Positions 1-11,978 of a DNA stretch of 64,000 bases are shown here, piece after piece. The stretch spans positions 124,001-188,000 of the forward strand of contig KQ965745.1 of the NCBI GenBank assembly GCA_001574975.1, written 5' to 3'. The notes beneath the pieces are model-generated. The model was not told the origin of the DNA. It made no database searches and saw only the letters and a list, made by a program, of their open reading frames with translations. A program made the translations under genes and the position numbers. The stretch is from Gonapodya prolifera JEL478. Its lineage: Eukaryota > Monoblepharomycota > Monoblepharidomycetes > Monoblepharidales > Gonapodyaceae. The first letter of the stretch is position 1. Each line of letters opens with the position of its first letter.

Positions 1-874
1 GGAGAGGGTTTTATCAGATGCCGAGGCAGAGAAGACGGACTAATATTCAGAAGACGATGTTGAAGGTGTGTTTTTGGGCGGGGGATGGCGGGAGTGGGGG
101 GAGGAGGATTGGGTGGTACAAGGACCCGGCCGGGAAGGAAGACCGGACCGGCGCGGATGGGAACGGAGAGCTTTGCTGTGGTGAGGGAGAAGGAGGTAGT
201 AGGGGCTGCAGGATGGGGAAAGACATTGGGGTGGTACGAGAGAGATTGGAAGGAGCATCGAAGTGGACGTTTTGGGCGAGCACGGGCACAGACACAGCCG
301 AGCTGGACGTAAGGGACTGTACTGTGGTATCGGACTGGCAGCGTGGTGCGTAGTGCGGTCCCGCCGACTTGCCATGGGCACATGAGGGGATGGACAGGAG
401 CGGTTATTTGTAGCGACTCGGCACGACGTTGCGGATGGTGCGTTCATGCTTGGACGTGAACGGCGGTCTGGGCGGGTGCTGCTCCGCCAAGAGCGGAGGG
501 GCCGAGGCGATATGAAATCCTTTACGCGGGTGATGCTTACAAGGACCTCTCCTCTATACCCCGCACAGGCCAAACTGCGCCGCCAAAGGATGAACCGGAC
601 CAACTACATCAAGAAGAGGGTGCACTACGGGTAGACGCTGTGGGGTGGTTTGGGTGGTCGCGGAGTGTGGGTTGTGGAGTGGACATTCGCAGAAGAATCG
701 AGCTCGGACGCGGCAGTGTCTCTGGAGCGACACGTGTCGGACTTTATAGTTACAAATAGATATGGTCGGTGGAAAGCCAGAAGCGGGGACGTCACTGCGA
801 AACCAGGAAAAATCATATGGCCTTACTGCGGTCACGCGTGTGCACTGCATCTTCATCTCACCAGCTTCCCCCCA
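1..874. other. No gene recognised; upstream of the CCDC97 gene
   Basis: Open frames exist on both strands, the longest about 187 codons on the minus strand at 40-603. Their translations are low-complexity, rich in Pro, Ser and Arg, and show no family motif. I read this as GC-rich intergenic DNA, or the flank of a gene outside the window, plus the promoter of the CCDC97 gene. Confidence 0.5.
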
Positions 875-3134
875 ATGACGTCCGCCGCGGAGTCGCTGTT
901 CACCCGCCTGCTGTTGTCGCCTGCGTTTGTGTTCAAGCCGCTTCGCCTTGGCGAGTCCGAGCCGAGCGCCGATGCCAAACTGCACTCGCTGCGAGTCACG
1001 TTCGACAAGGATCCAGCCATTTTCCTGTCGCGCTGGGGCAGATTTCTGGGCGCAGAGGACCTGGGCTTGTTCGACCAATGGAAAGGTGAGTGCGCGGAAG
1101 CGGTGGGAGAGTCCTGGCAATGAACTCACCCAAAAGTACTCGGGCGAAGACGACTACGAGGTCCGCCACTACCTCACATCCCTGCAAAACGCACTGCGCC
1201 CAGCCGCACCTGCCGCTCTTCCTCCCGCTGCACCCAATCCGACGTCCTCACCCACCTCCACACTCACGCCCACGAACGAAACCACCACCACGCACTTCCC
1301 GCCGTCCTCGAAACGCGCAGCCAACAGACGCCTCGCTTACCTTCCCCGCTTGCACCGCTCAGACTACTTCTCAGACGACGCCATGCGCGGAAGGGATCCT
1401 GTCGCCTATCACGAGTTTGTCGGGCGGTGGAAGGAGGCGGAGGAGAGGAAGCCATTTGGTGACGATATGGTAAGTGACGCTTGGGGGGAAGCGGGGGGTT
1501 ATTGTGTTTTTGCAGATATGGGGGTGATGTGGGGGTCCGTTGGGTGGACCTCTTCTCATATGGCAGGAAAGGGTGAACAGAGGAACGGAGGACTAACAGG
1601 ATGGTCGTGATGGTCTGGGCGCTGTTGAAGGAGGAGTGGACTTGAGGTGCATATGTGAGATGGACGGATGGGGGACACCAGGAGACAGTCCGTATGCACG
1701 TCCTGCCGTCACCAGTCGCCGGTCATGGCACGCATCCGTCACGTTCTCTATCGCGTCTTTGTGCGCTTTGACCAATCCCAAACCCGTACTCACACTTCAT
1801 ATCCATCCCCCCTCTTACCCCAAACTCCCACCTTCCATCCACATCCCCACCCTCCCACGCACAAACACACAAAGACCCTCCTCGACCGCGTCTTGCACAA
1901 CATCGACGCCGCGTACTACCACGACGCCCTCGACGCCGCGCGGGCTCGAGAATCCCAATCCCAATCCCAATCCCACCCGCAATCTCCATCCGATGCCGAC
2001 GCCGACGACGAATCAGTCCCTGCCGTACCTGAATCCACCGACGCCGATGCCGACGCGGACGAAGACAGCGGCAGCGGCGGCGGAGGCATGGGAGCACCCG
2101 GGTTGGCGTGGGCGACGGGTGCCAGGAGCGGCTTTTTACGGCAGCAAGAGGACGAGGAGGAGTTCGTGGAGGAGTTTGAGGAGGAGGATGAGGATGTGGA
2201 TTTGGGTACGGTGGCATCGGCGGAGGCGGAGCAGGCGGGACAAGGAGGAGGTCTGGGACGGAGTGCAGGTGCGCGACCGACTGTACCGCAGCGAGGTCCG
2301 AGTCTTGCGGCACGTGGGGCTCCGACTGTGCGTGCGCGTGTGCGCGGGGGAAGACGTGATGTCGGGGGGTTGCGTGGTGCCTCTGCCGCCGCCGCCGCCG
2401 CCCCAAACAGCCATCCCTCCCCGCCAATTCCACCACAAGAGCACGACTTCCCCTCGAACCTTCCCGGCGCTACCTACCCATACCCCTCCGCCACGCCCGA
2501 CACCCCCAACACTCCCGACGAAGACCTACTGGACGAGCTCGACGAGTCATCGGGCCTGGACGCTACGCTGGACGACCTGCGCGAAAGGGAGCTGGCGATG
2601 CGCGTCGGGAGGAAAGATTTGGTGCGCGTCATGGAGGAGAGGTTCTTGGGTGGGAGGGATGTGAGTGGTTGGGGAGGCGGGGAGGCGGGGGGGTTGTGGA
2701 GATGTAGGAGAAGGGAGGGTGTGAAGTTGTAGTTGGTCGGGTTTTGGGTGTTGTGAACCCTCCGACGTCGATTTGTCGGCGACCAGTACCGGGACAAGGG
2801 TCGTTATATTGTGTCACTCGTGACTATTGTACTAACCTACACCCCGCTTCCCCGCCCACAGTCCGACTTCGACTACGCCGCCGTGGACACCGACTCCGAC
2901 CTAGACGACCTGACGCTTCTGGAGCGGGACGTTCAGGAGCGGTATTTTGACGAGGACGAGGACGAGGACTTGGGAAGTGACGGGGATGGGGACGGGGACG
3001 ATGAGGAGGACGGTGGCGAGGGAGCGCGCGGGGGGAGGGGAGTCAAGGGAAGGGCGAAGACAGGGGGAAGGGCGTGGCGAGAGGCGAGGAGTGTGAGGAC
3101 GGGAAGTCAGTATGATGGGAGGGTGGATTATTGA
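875..3134 (+). CDS. CCDC97: CCDC97-family protein (spliceosome-associated), 4 exons
   Basis: Exons 875-1085, 1150-1469, 1875-2660 and 2862-3134 join in frame to 529 aa. The N-terminal part has the family's DPAIFLSRWGRFLG followed, across intron 1, by DDYEVRHYL. Exon 2 ends with YFSDDAMRGRDPVAYHEFVG. The acidic C-terminus has RKDLVRVMEERFLGG joined across intron 3 to SDFDYAAVD and then an Asp/Glu run. These blocks in this order are diagnostic of CCDC97. The human protein is linked to the SF3B part of the spliceosome, so a nuclear pre-mRNA splicing role is inferred from the family. Intron 3 has a clear TACTAAC branch point near 2829-2835. Exon 3 is much longer than usual for the family because of a low-complexity insert (Ser-Gln repeats, Asp-Ala repeats, polyalanine). 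Intron 2 (405 bp) is long and could hide a further small exon. Confidence 0.85.
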
Positions 3135-3618
3135 TGTGGGTGGGCGAGGTAAGGTGTAGTGTGGTGGAGAAAAGCAGAGGGAACACATTACGTTTTGCAT
3201 GGCACTTTTGCTCAAGTAATAAATTTGCATTTTGGTCCGATTGTGGTGCAAACTGTGCCGTATGGTTGTGTACTTTGTGTACCTGTCTGAGTGTGTTTTT
3301 GGGTGAATGGTCCGGTGGAGCATGCATGACATTAAGGTCGGATGGCCATTCAAAACAGATATTTGGGCATGTCGCTTTCAGAAAATGGTCATCTTGGCTG
3401 TGTGGAGCCCTGTGGGCTTTGAACGGAGACCGTGAGAAACACACTTCCGTTTGGTACTTTGTTATTTCGAAATTAGCTTCGTAGACAACACTTTTGGGAG
3501 AAATCGAAAAGTCACAGAAGAAACTTTGATAGATCATCCGTGCGAACTTTCAGAATGTGTGTTGCACGTCACTTTTTGCGTCAGTCCACATCTTCGAATC
3601 CTTCCCATCATCCGTTCA
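3135..3618. other. Intergenic, convergent gene ends
   Basis: This stretch lies between the stop codons of the CCDC97 gene (+) and the F-box gene (-). I see no coding motif or structured RNA. It should hold both 3' UTRs and poly(A) signals; an AATAAA-like stretch lies near 3217. Confidence 0.5.
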
Positions 3619-5155
3619 TCATCTGCCCATCTCCTCGAGAACCATCTTCTTAAATTTCTTCCCGCCGACTTTCTTCAACTTCGAGACCGCCTTCGCAACC
3701 CGCAATGGCGCGTTCCAAACATCCCTTGGAAGGAAAATCTCGCACTTCTTCATATCTTCCCACACCCCTTCATCCCGCGCCTGCTTAAACATTTCTGCAA
3801 GACCGTCAATCGTTTTTTCCACCACGGCCAGTTCCGCGATGTACTGGTGGGACGCGGGCTGTCGCCCTCCTCCACAAGAGCGACCACAATTCGCAGTGAG
3901 GTGAGCGATGGAAGCGCGGAGGTGATGCGCCTCGTGGTGATGGGAAGGTGGGTTCGGTCTGGACCGTACCAGAACCACGCAAACTTGAGTGCTTCGTGCC
4001 GTCCCACTGCGTCCCATTCCTCCTCACTCGACGAAGTGATGTAGTAGCACTTTTTCATGTTGGGGAATCTGGCCAGAGCATCCAGCCGTACCGTTGGAGC
4101 CATCAAGGTTTCCAGTGTTAGTGGAACAAGGGTATGGTCAATGGGATGTCTGTTGGCGACGAAGTCAACATTGAGTGTACGAAGATGCTTCAAGTCGGCA
4201 AGCCCCATCACATCGGAGACGCGGAATTCTTCGGCTTCTTCTAATGCTGATTTTGAGTTTACGATCATCAAGATCATGGCGGGTTGCTTGAATACCCGCA
4301 TTTGGACTGCCAGCTCGATCACATTGGGAAAGAGGTGGAGAACGTCCCGTTTGGTAAATTCGCTCATAAAGCACATACTGGACAGTGCAAAAAGCGTAAC
4401 CTTTGTCACGCTTGGAAACGGTTCCAGATTAAAGCCAACATCCGTATCGACTGATGCATCCTCGGTAACAGTTTCATCCTTTTCCCGTTTGCATGGATAG
4501 GGAAGACCATTTATAAAAAACACTTTTGGGATCTCCAGCAGGCGCATGGCAGACCACGCTGTCCCGTCATACAGAAAGTCCCGTCCTGCAATGGACCCGC
4601 AGACGGGAACCAAGTCTTTCCTGCCCGACTTCCGCACAAGAAAACTCTTGATGCACTGCTCCAGAATGTTATTCTTCAGGGCATGAGCCAACCCGTGCAT
4701 ACTGATCACAATGCTGGTTATGAGCTTTCCGCCGCCCACCTTTGGGTGCCGAAAATCGCCATCATCGCCCCCGTCAAAGATATGGAAGACTTTTTTGGGC
4801 GAGACATCCATCCCCACGTGCATGATATTCAGACCTTTTGCAGGGTCGGTGTCATCAGCGACTCTGTCCGTGGCCGGAAGAGCGAAGGGAAGGGAAACGT
4901 CTAGGAATATGCCATAAGCCACGGGTATTGGGTTGTTGAGAGCTGATACCATGCGGTAAGCGTCCCGACAGACAAAAGGCATCTTGTTGAAGATGGTGTC
5001 CCCATCGAACATGCCCAAAATGCTCCGCCAAACTTCCGGCGGAAAGACGTTGAATGGAGATGGCGATGTCGCGGGATGTGCTGCCTGTCGGCCATGATGG
5101 GAGGGATTGAAATGAACGCACTCTTGCGCGCACGGTCATCCTTACTCACCAGCAT
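3619..5155 (-). CDS. F-box-like protein
   Basis: The first exon is only ATGCTG (5155-5150), followed by a 65-bp GTGAGT...CAG intron. Exon 2 runs 5084-3888 and exon 3 3843-3619, giving 475 aa in frame. The N-terminus reads FPPEVWRSILGMFDGD and then FVCRDAYRM, the Leu/Pro-Pro-Glu-Val-Trp...Ile-Leu pattern of an F-box. F-box proteins recruit substrates to SCF ubiquitin ligases. The rest has scattered Leu-rich segments (for example LADLKHLRTLNVDF, LPSLTSLRI) that may be degenerate leucine-rich repeats, the usual partner of a fungal F-box. The last intron would be only 44 bp (3887-3844). It joins frames exactly, but a frameshift at that point cannot be excluded. The substrate is unknown. Confidence 0.65.
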
Positions 5156-5461
5156 GTTTTAATTCGGTGAACGACGATGGACCTGTGGCCTTTGTGGCCG
5201 CCCCACGGAGGACGGGAAAAAAATAGGCCACGGAAAACCACGGAACCATTTCCACCTTTTGCAATTTAATTTTGGAGGCGAAGAGATAAGATGATAGAGG
5301 AAGGAGAAGCGTAGTAGTAATAGGAGAAAAACATTCCCAGTTCCACAAGTAAACGACAACAATTCAGGAACTTACAATAATTGCATCCAAGCCTGATTTA
5401 TGCAACATGTATTTCAAACTTGTATCAGTGGAACAAAAACTCTGGTTTCGTGGATTTTCGT
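5156..5461. promoter_or_regulatory. Divergent intergenic region, F-box gene (-) / RING gene (+)
   Basis: About 300 bp between two divergently transcribed starts. It has A- and G-rich stretches near 5218-5340 but no recognisable gene or motif. It presumably carries both promoters. Confidence 0.4.
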
Positions 5462-8400
5462 ATGCAGGATCTGCCGCCCGACAGGTATCAATCATTGATT
5501 GCACAACTTGCGCAATCCACCTCCGGATCGATTGGACCTGGGGGTAAATCTAACGCACACCACTCGCCCGCTATCCTTGGAGGAAACGCATCTTTGGTTT
5601 CGGGGGATCAAGAACGGTTCTCTGCGCTATCGTAGATTTGGAAGGCGCATGCGAAGCGCCTGAACCAATCGTTGGCCTGCGTACACTCAGCATGAGTGTG
5701 GCAGCTGTTGATATACGACGGAGCGACAAGAACGTTCGTACCTTGAAGGGCTTGGGCGGACCTGGGACAGCGGGTGGTAGTATTGAACATCTGACAAGCG
5801 GAGTTGAACGTATGTGGACCGGAAGAGGAGAAAAGGGCGCTGGTGGAAGGACTGCAATCAACCTTGCGTCGACAAGCGCTGTTGCAAGGGCTGCCGTTGG
5901 GACGGCTGCGTCGGTGAACGGGCTGGGAACACGATCGACAAATGGCATCGGCGAAACAAGGCGGCTAGCCCGGACGACCAGCAGGGTCGCGGGAGGAAAC
6001 AGCCTCGATGGTGCTAGAGCGATTGCGCCGTCTACATCGGAGACATCAGCGGGAGGCGACCCGGCGCAACGGAAAAGAAAACGAACAGGAGACCCGGAGC
6101 AACTAGATTCCAAAGCGGACTCTGCATCATCTTCGTTAGCCTCCACAACTACCTCCCGTGTCTCGCAACAAGCGCAACCTCCTCTCCATGCTCGACCTAC
6201 GGCCTCATCTGCAGCAAAGGCTCGACAACCAGTCGCATTCACGATTGCTGGCGCTGCAAAGCGCTCGAATTCACCCCCAAGAGCGTCTAATGTCCTCGAC
6301 AATTCGGAACGGGGTGCTCCTCGAGGACGAAGTACGTCTGCATCGCACAGTTGCGTTCACCAGGAGCGGAACTCCACCGCGCATCCGACCACGCACATTG
6401 TGTTCCACGACGACACCTCGAGTGGTTCCGAGACGGATGATGGTCTGGGTCCACCGGCACGTGTAGCACCAACAGTTGCTACTCGAACTCCCAGAACTCC
6501 CGTCCTCCAACGAATGGCACCCTCTGGACAGCCGCCAGTTCCTCCTCGTGTTCAATCCCAAAGCTACACTGTGCGTCACACTCGGAATCACTCACCGGCC
6601 CGGGACACGGCACACAATGTTGGCGTGGCAGACACCTCTGCCATCACTGTCCCGTCCTCCTCTCCGCCCACATACCCTGGTGGACTTGACCCTGATCCTT
6701 TCTTGGGCTCTTCGCCCGACGGCTCCCGAGGTTCCAGGGATACAGAAACCCGCAATCAACAAACCTTCAATCGTATTTTCTCCCATACATTTGAGCCACT
6801 TCCTCCTTCCCCTCCCGTCCCATCGCTTTCAACCTCCTTACGACCCCTCCTCCGCACTCCCTCCCCTGACTTGGACACGGACACCCCCCCGGACTTCGCT
6901 ACCGCTTGGGCATCTATTCCAAACCGTTCTCCTCCACCGCGTTCTCGGCTGTACCGCGACGGCCCGGAGACGGATGCGGATGAGTGGCTTCGTGCTCTTG
7001 CTGAGAACGACGCAGCTGGCGAAAGTATGGATGTCGACATGGAGAGTGGTATCGATTTGAATCGGGACCGGGACCTGAATTTGGCATGGGACATGGACCT
7101 ACCTGTCCCGGCACAGGACGTCGATTTCCAACGGCGACCGACTCCTCGTGCGACTACTGAATGGTCGCGTTGGGGTGAAGACGAAGTGGCGGCCCCGACG
7201 CGGCGCAGTGCTCGGTCAGCGGCCAACCGAGCGGAAGTAGGCAACAATATTATTGACGTGGACTCGGGGTCGGACTCGATCTCGGTGGATGGATCAGAGA
7301 CGGACGACGGGTCGGGCAATATTGGCGCGAGGGCACGAGTAGAGCGTACAACTAGACCGCAGACCCGCCGAACCGCAGCGACCAGAACGACGTCAGGCTC
7401 GAGCCGAGTGACCTTGGCTTCCTCAGCTGCTCCTGTCACCCGCCGTCGTCTTCCCGACGCGCCACCTTCTGAGTTCTCGCAAACGTTCAATGCCTTTTCC
7501 AGGGAACAAACAGATACTCGACCTGCCCGACCCCGCCTTGGATCCTCCCGCCCCTCACAAACTGGTCCGGCCCGCCGCAGAGTCTCGCCTGTTGCGGCAG
7601 CGCCTCTTGCACCGCCGCGAAGGCGGCAAGGGGTGCAACTGGCGATAACAGGGGACAGAGCAGACCGGCGAGGTGGTGGTGCAGTACCGAGGGCGACTAG
7701 GGAGTCGGGAGGCGAGAGCGAGGCCGTGGCGATATCAGATGAGGAATTGGCGAGGCGTTTGCAGCAAGAAGAGTGGGAGGGCATGACCGGGAGAGTGGAT
7801 GGGTTGGAAGACGTGTTTCGTTCGTCTGGGGCCAATGCTTTTGGTGGGATGCCAGGTGGCACCGGAAATAGAGGTGGTGGAAGGGCCAGGAGGGTGCCAA
7901 GAGCGAGTAGGCCTCCGAACTCTGGATTTATCAATGGATTCCCGGGTGAGGGCCGGACCTTGGACGATGACGAGTACTTGCCGGTGCAGCGCTCAGGTTA
8001 TCGAGGTGGCCCCCCCGGTGAGGTGGCCCTGGATCAAGACCTTGTGCACACGTTGCAGACGCTCGGAATGCTGGACGATGCGGTTTTTGATGCGCTCGGA
8101 GGTATGCCGCTGCAGGCTCTTGGACTGCATAACCGACACCACGGGAGGGGCGGTGGTGGCCTTGGACTCGCGTTCAACCCAGCAAACTACCTTCCCGACG
8201 ACGCGATTGAGGGTGCGGACTATGAGACATTATTGGCGCTTGGGGAGAGGGTCGGCGAGGTAAAACAGCGTGGTCTGGATGGCCGTACTCTTGCTGGTTT
8301 GCCCACCAAGATATATCGAGCTCCAGTGACAGTACGTGGCGAAGGTGGGAGCGGCACTGGAGGAGGAGGACAGTGGCAGAATGTGAGCGACGACTCAAGG

Positions 8401-8609
8401 TGCGCGGTGTGTCTCGAGGACTTCCAAGACGGAGAGGAGCTGGCGTTGCTACCATGCCTGCATGCGTATCATGGGGTGTGTGTGAGGACGTGGTTGAAGG
8501 GGAATGGCGTATGCCCTGTGTGAGTGTTGAATGTTTTTGGTGGAGTTTGATACGTTTTGACGTTGCCTCGCGATCCTTTGGCAGTTGTCGCCTGGAAGTC
8601 AAGTTATAA
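5462..8609 (+). CDS. RING-H2 E3 ubiquitin ligase with long disordered N-terminus
   Basis: Proposed exons are 5462-5543, 5636-8519 and 8585-8609 (996 aa). The C-terminus is a full RING-H2 finger: CAVCLEDFQDGEELALLPC, then LHAYHGVCVRTWL, then CPVC. The last Cys and the final residues RLEVKL come from a 25-bp exon after a 65-bp intron; without it the finger would be truncated. The preceding 900 residues are Ser/Pro/Arg/Asp-rich and look disordered. They include a GSETDDG repeat (about 6430 and 7300 in DNA coordinates) and a short segment ISDEELARRLQQEEWE that resembles a ubiquitin-interacting helix. The role is ubiquitin transfer from an E2; substrate unknown. The first exon (MQDLPPDRYQSLIAQLAQ) is inferred from a phase-matched GTAAAT donor and is less certain than the rest. 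Confidence 0.75.
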
Positions 8610-8676
8610 ACCATTAAAAAGACATTCAATTCATTGCAATTATGTACACTTTGTGCTATGATTTCGTGGGATACTT

Positions 8677-11600
8677 TTATCTTCCGTTGTACAATGGGTT
8701 GACCCGCTCGCCCCCACCTGTAGCGGCGTACCTGTAGAAATGTCGAGGATGCAAATACGAATTATATTGAAATCTGATGACGAGTATCTTGAGTCAACCG
8801 GGATACTCACAGAGGGTTCTCCTTGATCTGCGCACTCGCAAACTCCTTGCGCCACATATCCTCGAACTTCTTCGCCGCCACGGTCGTGTAGAAGAAATAC
8901 GCGCCGACTACCGTGGCAACGATGAGCGCGACGCCCGCGCCCGCGCTTATGCCAATGACGACAGGAAGTGGTAACCCACCGGGTGCTGTGCGAAGCCGTC
9001 GGTCATTGAGGAAAGACCCCTAACTGTTGCATTATACATATGACTCACGTGGAGCGGGCGAGATCATCACGGTGATAAAGGCGATGTTCGAAACACTGAC
9101 GTCGTCCTTGACGCGGAACGACAGTGTGTCATTTCCTTCCATTCCGCAGTAGAAAAAGAGCGTCCCGTTTGGTTGCAGGTCGATGTTGCCGATCGAGGTC
9201 GACTTGAGGGCGAAGAATACCAGCGACGACGCTGCGGTGTCGGGATCGGTCGCGTTGAGCTGCTGCACGACCGTGTCGCCGACGGTGCAGTTAAACGAGG
9301 TGCTGTACGCGTCAGGAGGGACTGTGTGGGGCGGGAACGGTTGTGAGTCAGTTCAAAACATTTGAATCGTTTAATAAAGACGGGGACGGTAATGCTCCAC
9401 CGTTCGGTGCTGGCCACACTGTAACCGCAATCGTGGAGGTGACGTTGTAGGTGCCGTCGCCGACCGCCCAGGGGAAGGTTCCCGATCCGGCCACCAGAGG
9501 GTAGAACGTCAAATTGCCCGTGTTTGTGTCGATCGTGTACCGCCCGAGAGGGCTGTCTGAAACGGAGTAGTATTTGAGATCGGTGGGGAGATTGTCGACG
9601 TCGGTCGCGTTGAGCGTCACGGAAACGGGTCTCGGAATCGTCGCGTTGATCGTGATGTTGGGGTTCGGGACAGGGGGTTCTGAAAGCACGCAAAGGGTGT
9701 GGTTGTGTGTGCATGTGCAGGCTGCAGATGATGGCGCTCAATGACACGGTAGGGCACTCACGGTCGACAAACTGGACTGAAAATGTGACCGTTGCGATGT
9801 TGGAGTTGTCTGTCCCGTCGGACGCTTGGAAGGTGATGCTGTCCGTGCCGTAGAAGTACTTGTTGGGCTTGTACTTCCCACGCGAGGGTATGACCCGTCA
9901 ACCTCAAAACGGCCCCTTGCTTCAGCTTTCACTCACGGTAATATCATAGTAATGCATGGAACTCTGCGACCCCGCCCCCCCACTCGTCCCGATCGTGATA
10001 TTGGTTCCTACGGGCACGTTCAATATTCCATTGGCCGGTCCGTTCAGGATCGCGACCGTGAACGTCTGCTGCCAGGGGTCCGGGTCCATCACCGCCAAGG
10101 TGCACGTGGTCGGGTCGGCGTTTTCCTGGAGGATGATGGACTTGTCACCCGTCTGGTTGTAAGCCACGGGGGGAGTGTTGGAGGGCAGGATCGATGTGGT
10201 GATCTTGAAGTTGGAGCCGGTGGTGTGTCGCTCGGCGCCGATTACGTACATGTCGTCTGACCGATTCACACCGTCAGTGGGAACGCGGTAAAAGACCAAA
10301 AACAACATCTTTGTACGTACATGCCCGATTAACAGTAAGATTATGACTGCTTTGCAAATTATCCAGCGCGAAGCTACACGTGGCCGCCGAGTGCAGGCCG
10401 CCCAGGTCGCACGCGGTGAGCTTGCCGTTGACGAATACCCAGAGATCGTCGTCGCCGGAGAAGGAAAATACTTCGCCGCCTGCGGTAGGGGGTTGGGGCG
10501 GGNGGCAGGAGTGACGGCACCGCGGATGAATTGAGAGGTGAGCAAGAGTAGGAGCAGAGCAGAAGGAGAAGAAACCAAAAAAAAAAAAAAGCAGAACAGA
10601 ACGGAACGGAACGGAGCAGAACGGAACCGACCTCGGTAGAAGAATTTGTACCGGAACTCGGCCGTGAAGGCAAAGTTTCGGTTCGGGTAGGAGATCGCAA
10701 GGTTGCTGAGATCTTGACTGGGATTGGTCTAGTTGAAAAAAACGAATGTTGAATGTTTATGACCCTTGGGCCTCAGCCGCCGCCCGCTGCCCGCTAAGAA
10801 GGACATGTTCGGTCCAATACTCGCTCCGCGAAGGTATTCCGCTCCGTGAGAGTATATTCCGCTCCGCGGTGCATTCGCCTTCAGCGGACACGCTCGTGTC
10901 CTCGGGCGCTATCGCGAGGGTATTCCGCTCCGTGAGAGTTTATTCTGCTCCGCGGTGCATTCGCCTCCGGTGGACACATTCGCTCCACTCGTGTCCTCGG
11001 TCAGCACCCAACGGTGCTTAGGCCTCGGCGTCTCGCTGCGCTCAACATGTCCTCCCTCTGCTCGCTCCAACACCTCCACTCACCTCTCTCAACCCGTAAC
11101 CGCTCGAATCGACAGGAAAAAACCCTTTCCTCCCGCTGGCATCCGTGACGCTGCTGTCGTACACGTAGGTCCCTGTCGTCGCGTTGGAAAGCGTCAGGTT
11201 CAGGGTCACGGGGTACAGGATGTTGATGTAGGGCGTGTCTTGGTACCTTTGTGACGTCGATGTCAGGATGGAGGTGACATCAACGTAAAGATGGAGGGTT
11301 CTCGTGAAAACACAAGTGAAGTACGGGTTCTCACCACTAGGTACCGGATCACACCAGCGAAGGAGCGCGAGTATAAGTGTCGTTAAACATTGGTCTCGTG
11401 GCAGATTATATTCCGCTCCGCAGATCATTTGCCTCCGGCGGACACACTCGTTCCACTCGTGTCCTGTGTCAGCGCCTCGCGGCACTTAGGCCTCGGGCTC
11501 GCTGTGCTCGCAGGTCTCCGTTGCGAACCCCTCCCCCTCCCCCTCCCCTCGACCGACACACCTCATCAAAATAAAGCCATCCGTGGAAGTAATTTGAGAT

Positions 11601-11978
11601 GTTCGTCGACAACGCGGTGGCCGGCCAGGTCGTGTAGGGACCCAGATAGGAGTTTGGTGCGGCGAACGACGAGCTCCCTCGTAGCTGGTACGGAGTGGCG
11701 AGGGCTTTTCCGCTCGACAGCAGGTTTTGTGCCAGCCATCCTTGTTGGATGCCACCGCTGTGCGCGAGCTCGAAGTCGGGGTGTAGGCGCGGCATGTCTG
11801 GGTGTCGTGTCAGCAGAGGGTGTCGCATCAGCAGGGGGTGGGATTAGGTGAACAATTGTGTGCGTGTGGTGGTAAAGTTAGTACCTCGAATGAATCCGGA
11901 GACAGTGACGAATGCTGGGTACGGTGCGACGACGAGCTGCACCAGCGCGCACGATGCGATGATCAGCGATGCCAGCAT
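8677..11978 (-). CDS. Fibro-slime/cadherin-like receptor with integrin-beta-like NPLY-NPLY tail
   Basis: Eleven exons join in frame to 654 aa: 11978-11885, 11797-11560, 11246-11084, 10728-10632, 10479-10321, 10256-9937, 9873-9762, 9679-9401, 9321-9049, 8985-8811, 8731-8677. A signal peptide (MLASLIIASCALVQLVVA) leads into a fibro-slime domain of the PA14-like class, about residues 20-265: SGFIRDMPRLHPDFE, GRKGFFPVDSSGYG, FSFSGDDDLWVFVNGKL, CDLGGLHSA, GAERHTTGSNFKI. About residues 270-578 form cadherin-like repeats (LAVMDPDP, YFYGTDSITFQASDGT, LNATDVDN, LNATDPD) with several N-glycosylation sequons. A Gly-rich membrane helix lies at about 587-611. The 43-residue tail holds two NPLY motifs, at 635-638 and 648-651, three residues from the end. 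Integrin beta tails, and Dictyostelium Sib proteins, have the same layout and bind talin there. It has no VWA domain, so it is not a classical integrin beta. Introns 2 and 3 carry dispersed GC-rich repeats. Confidence 0.82.
10583..10630. repeat. A-run followed by GGAAC pentamers
   Basis: Simple repeat inside intron 4 of the NPLY receptor gene: an uninterrupted A tract followed by several imperfect GGAAC/AGAAC units. An ambiguous base (N) lies nearby at 10503. Confidence 0.7.
10795..11045 (-). repeat. GC-rich dispersed repeat (introner-like family), copy A
   Basis: Lies in intron 3 of the NPLY receptor gene. Read in the direction of the gene it has the family order: GAGGACACGAG, GTGTCCGC, a core close to GAGGCGAATGCACCGCGAAG, then GCGGAATATACTCTC, with a partial second unit. 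The intron is about 355 bp, while unaffected introns of the gene are 62-87 bp. Confidence 0.65.
11395..11515 (-). repeat. GC-rich dispersed repeat, copy B
   Basis: Lies in intron 2 (313 bp) of the NPLY receptor gene. It contains the same blocks as copy A (GCCTAAGTGCCG-like segment, GACACGAGTGG, GTCCGCCGGAGGCAAATG) in the same orientation relative to the gene. Confidence 0.6.

Noticed and set aside
40-603. 187-codon minus-strand ORF at the left edge
   Set aside because: Pro/Ser/Arg-rich with no conserved motif and no splice-supported continuation; probably a chance frame in GC-rich DNA.
1723-2436. 237-codon minus frame over CCDC97 exon 3
   Set aside because: Arg/Pro-rich shadow; the plus frame joins the conserved CCDC97 exons in phase.
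6756-7934. 392-codon open frame antisense to the RING-H2 gene
   Set aside because: It is a GC-rich shadow frame of the disordered region; the sense strand ends in a perfect RING finger and the antisense translation has no motif.
8677-11978. Calling the minus-strand receptor a true integrin beta
   Set aside because: No VWA (beta-I), PSI or EGF-like cysteine-rich domains are visible; only the helix and tail resemble integrin beta.
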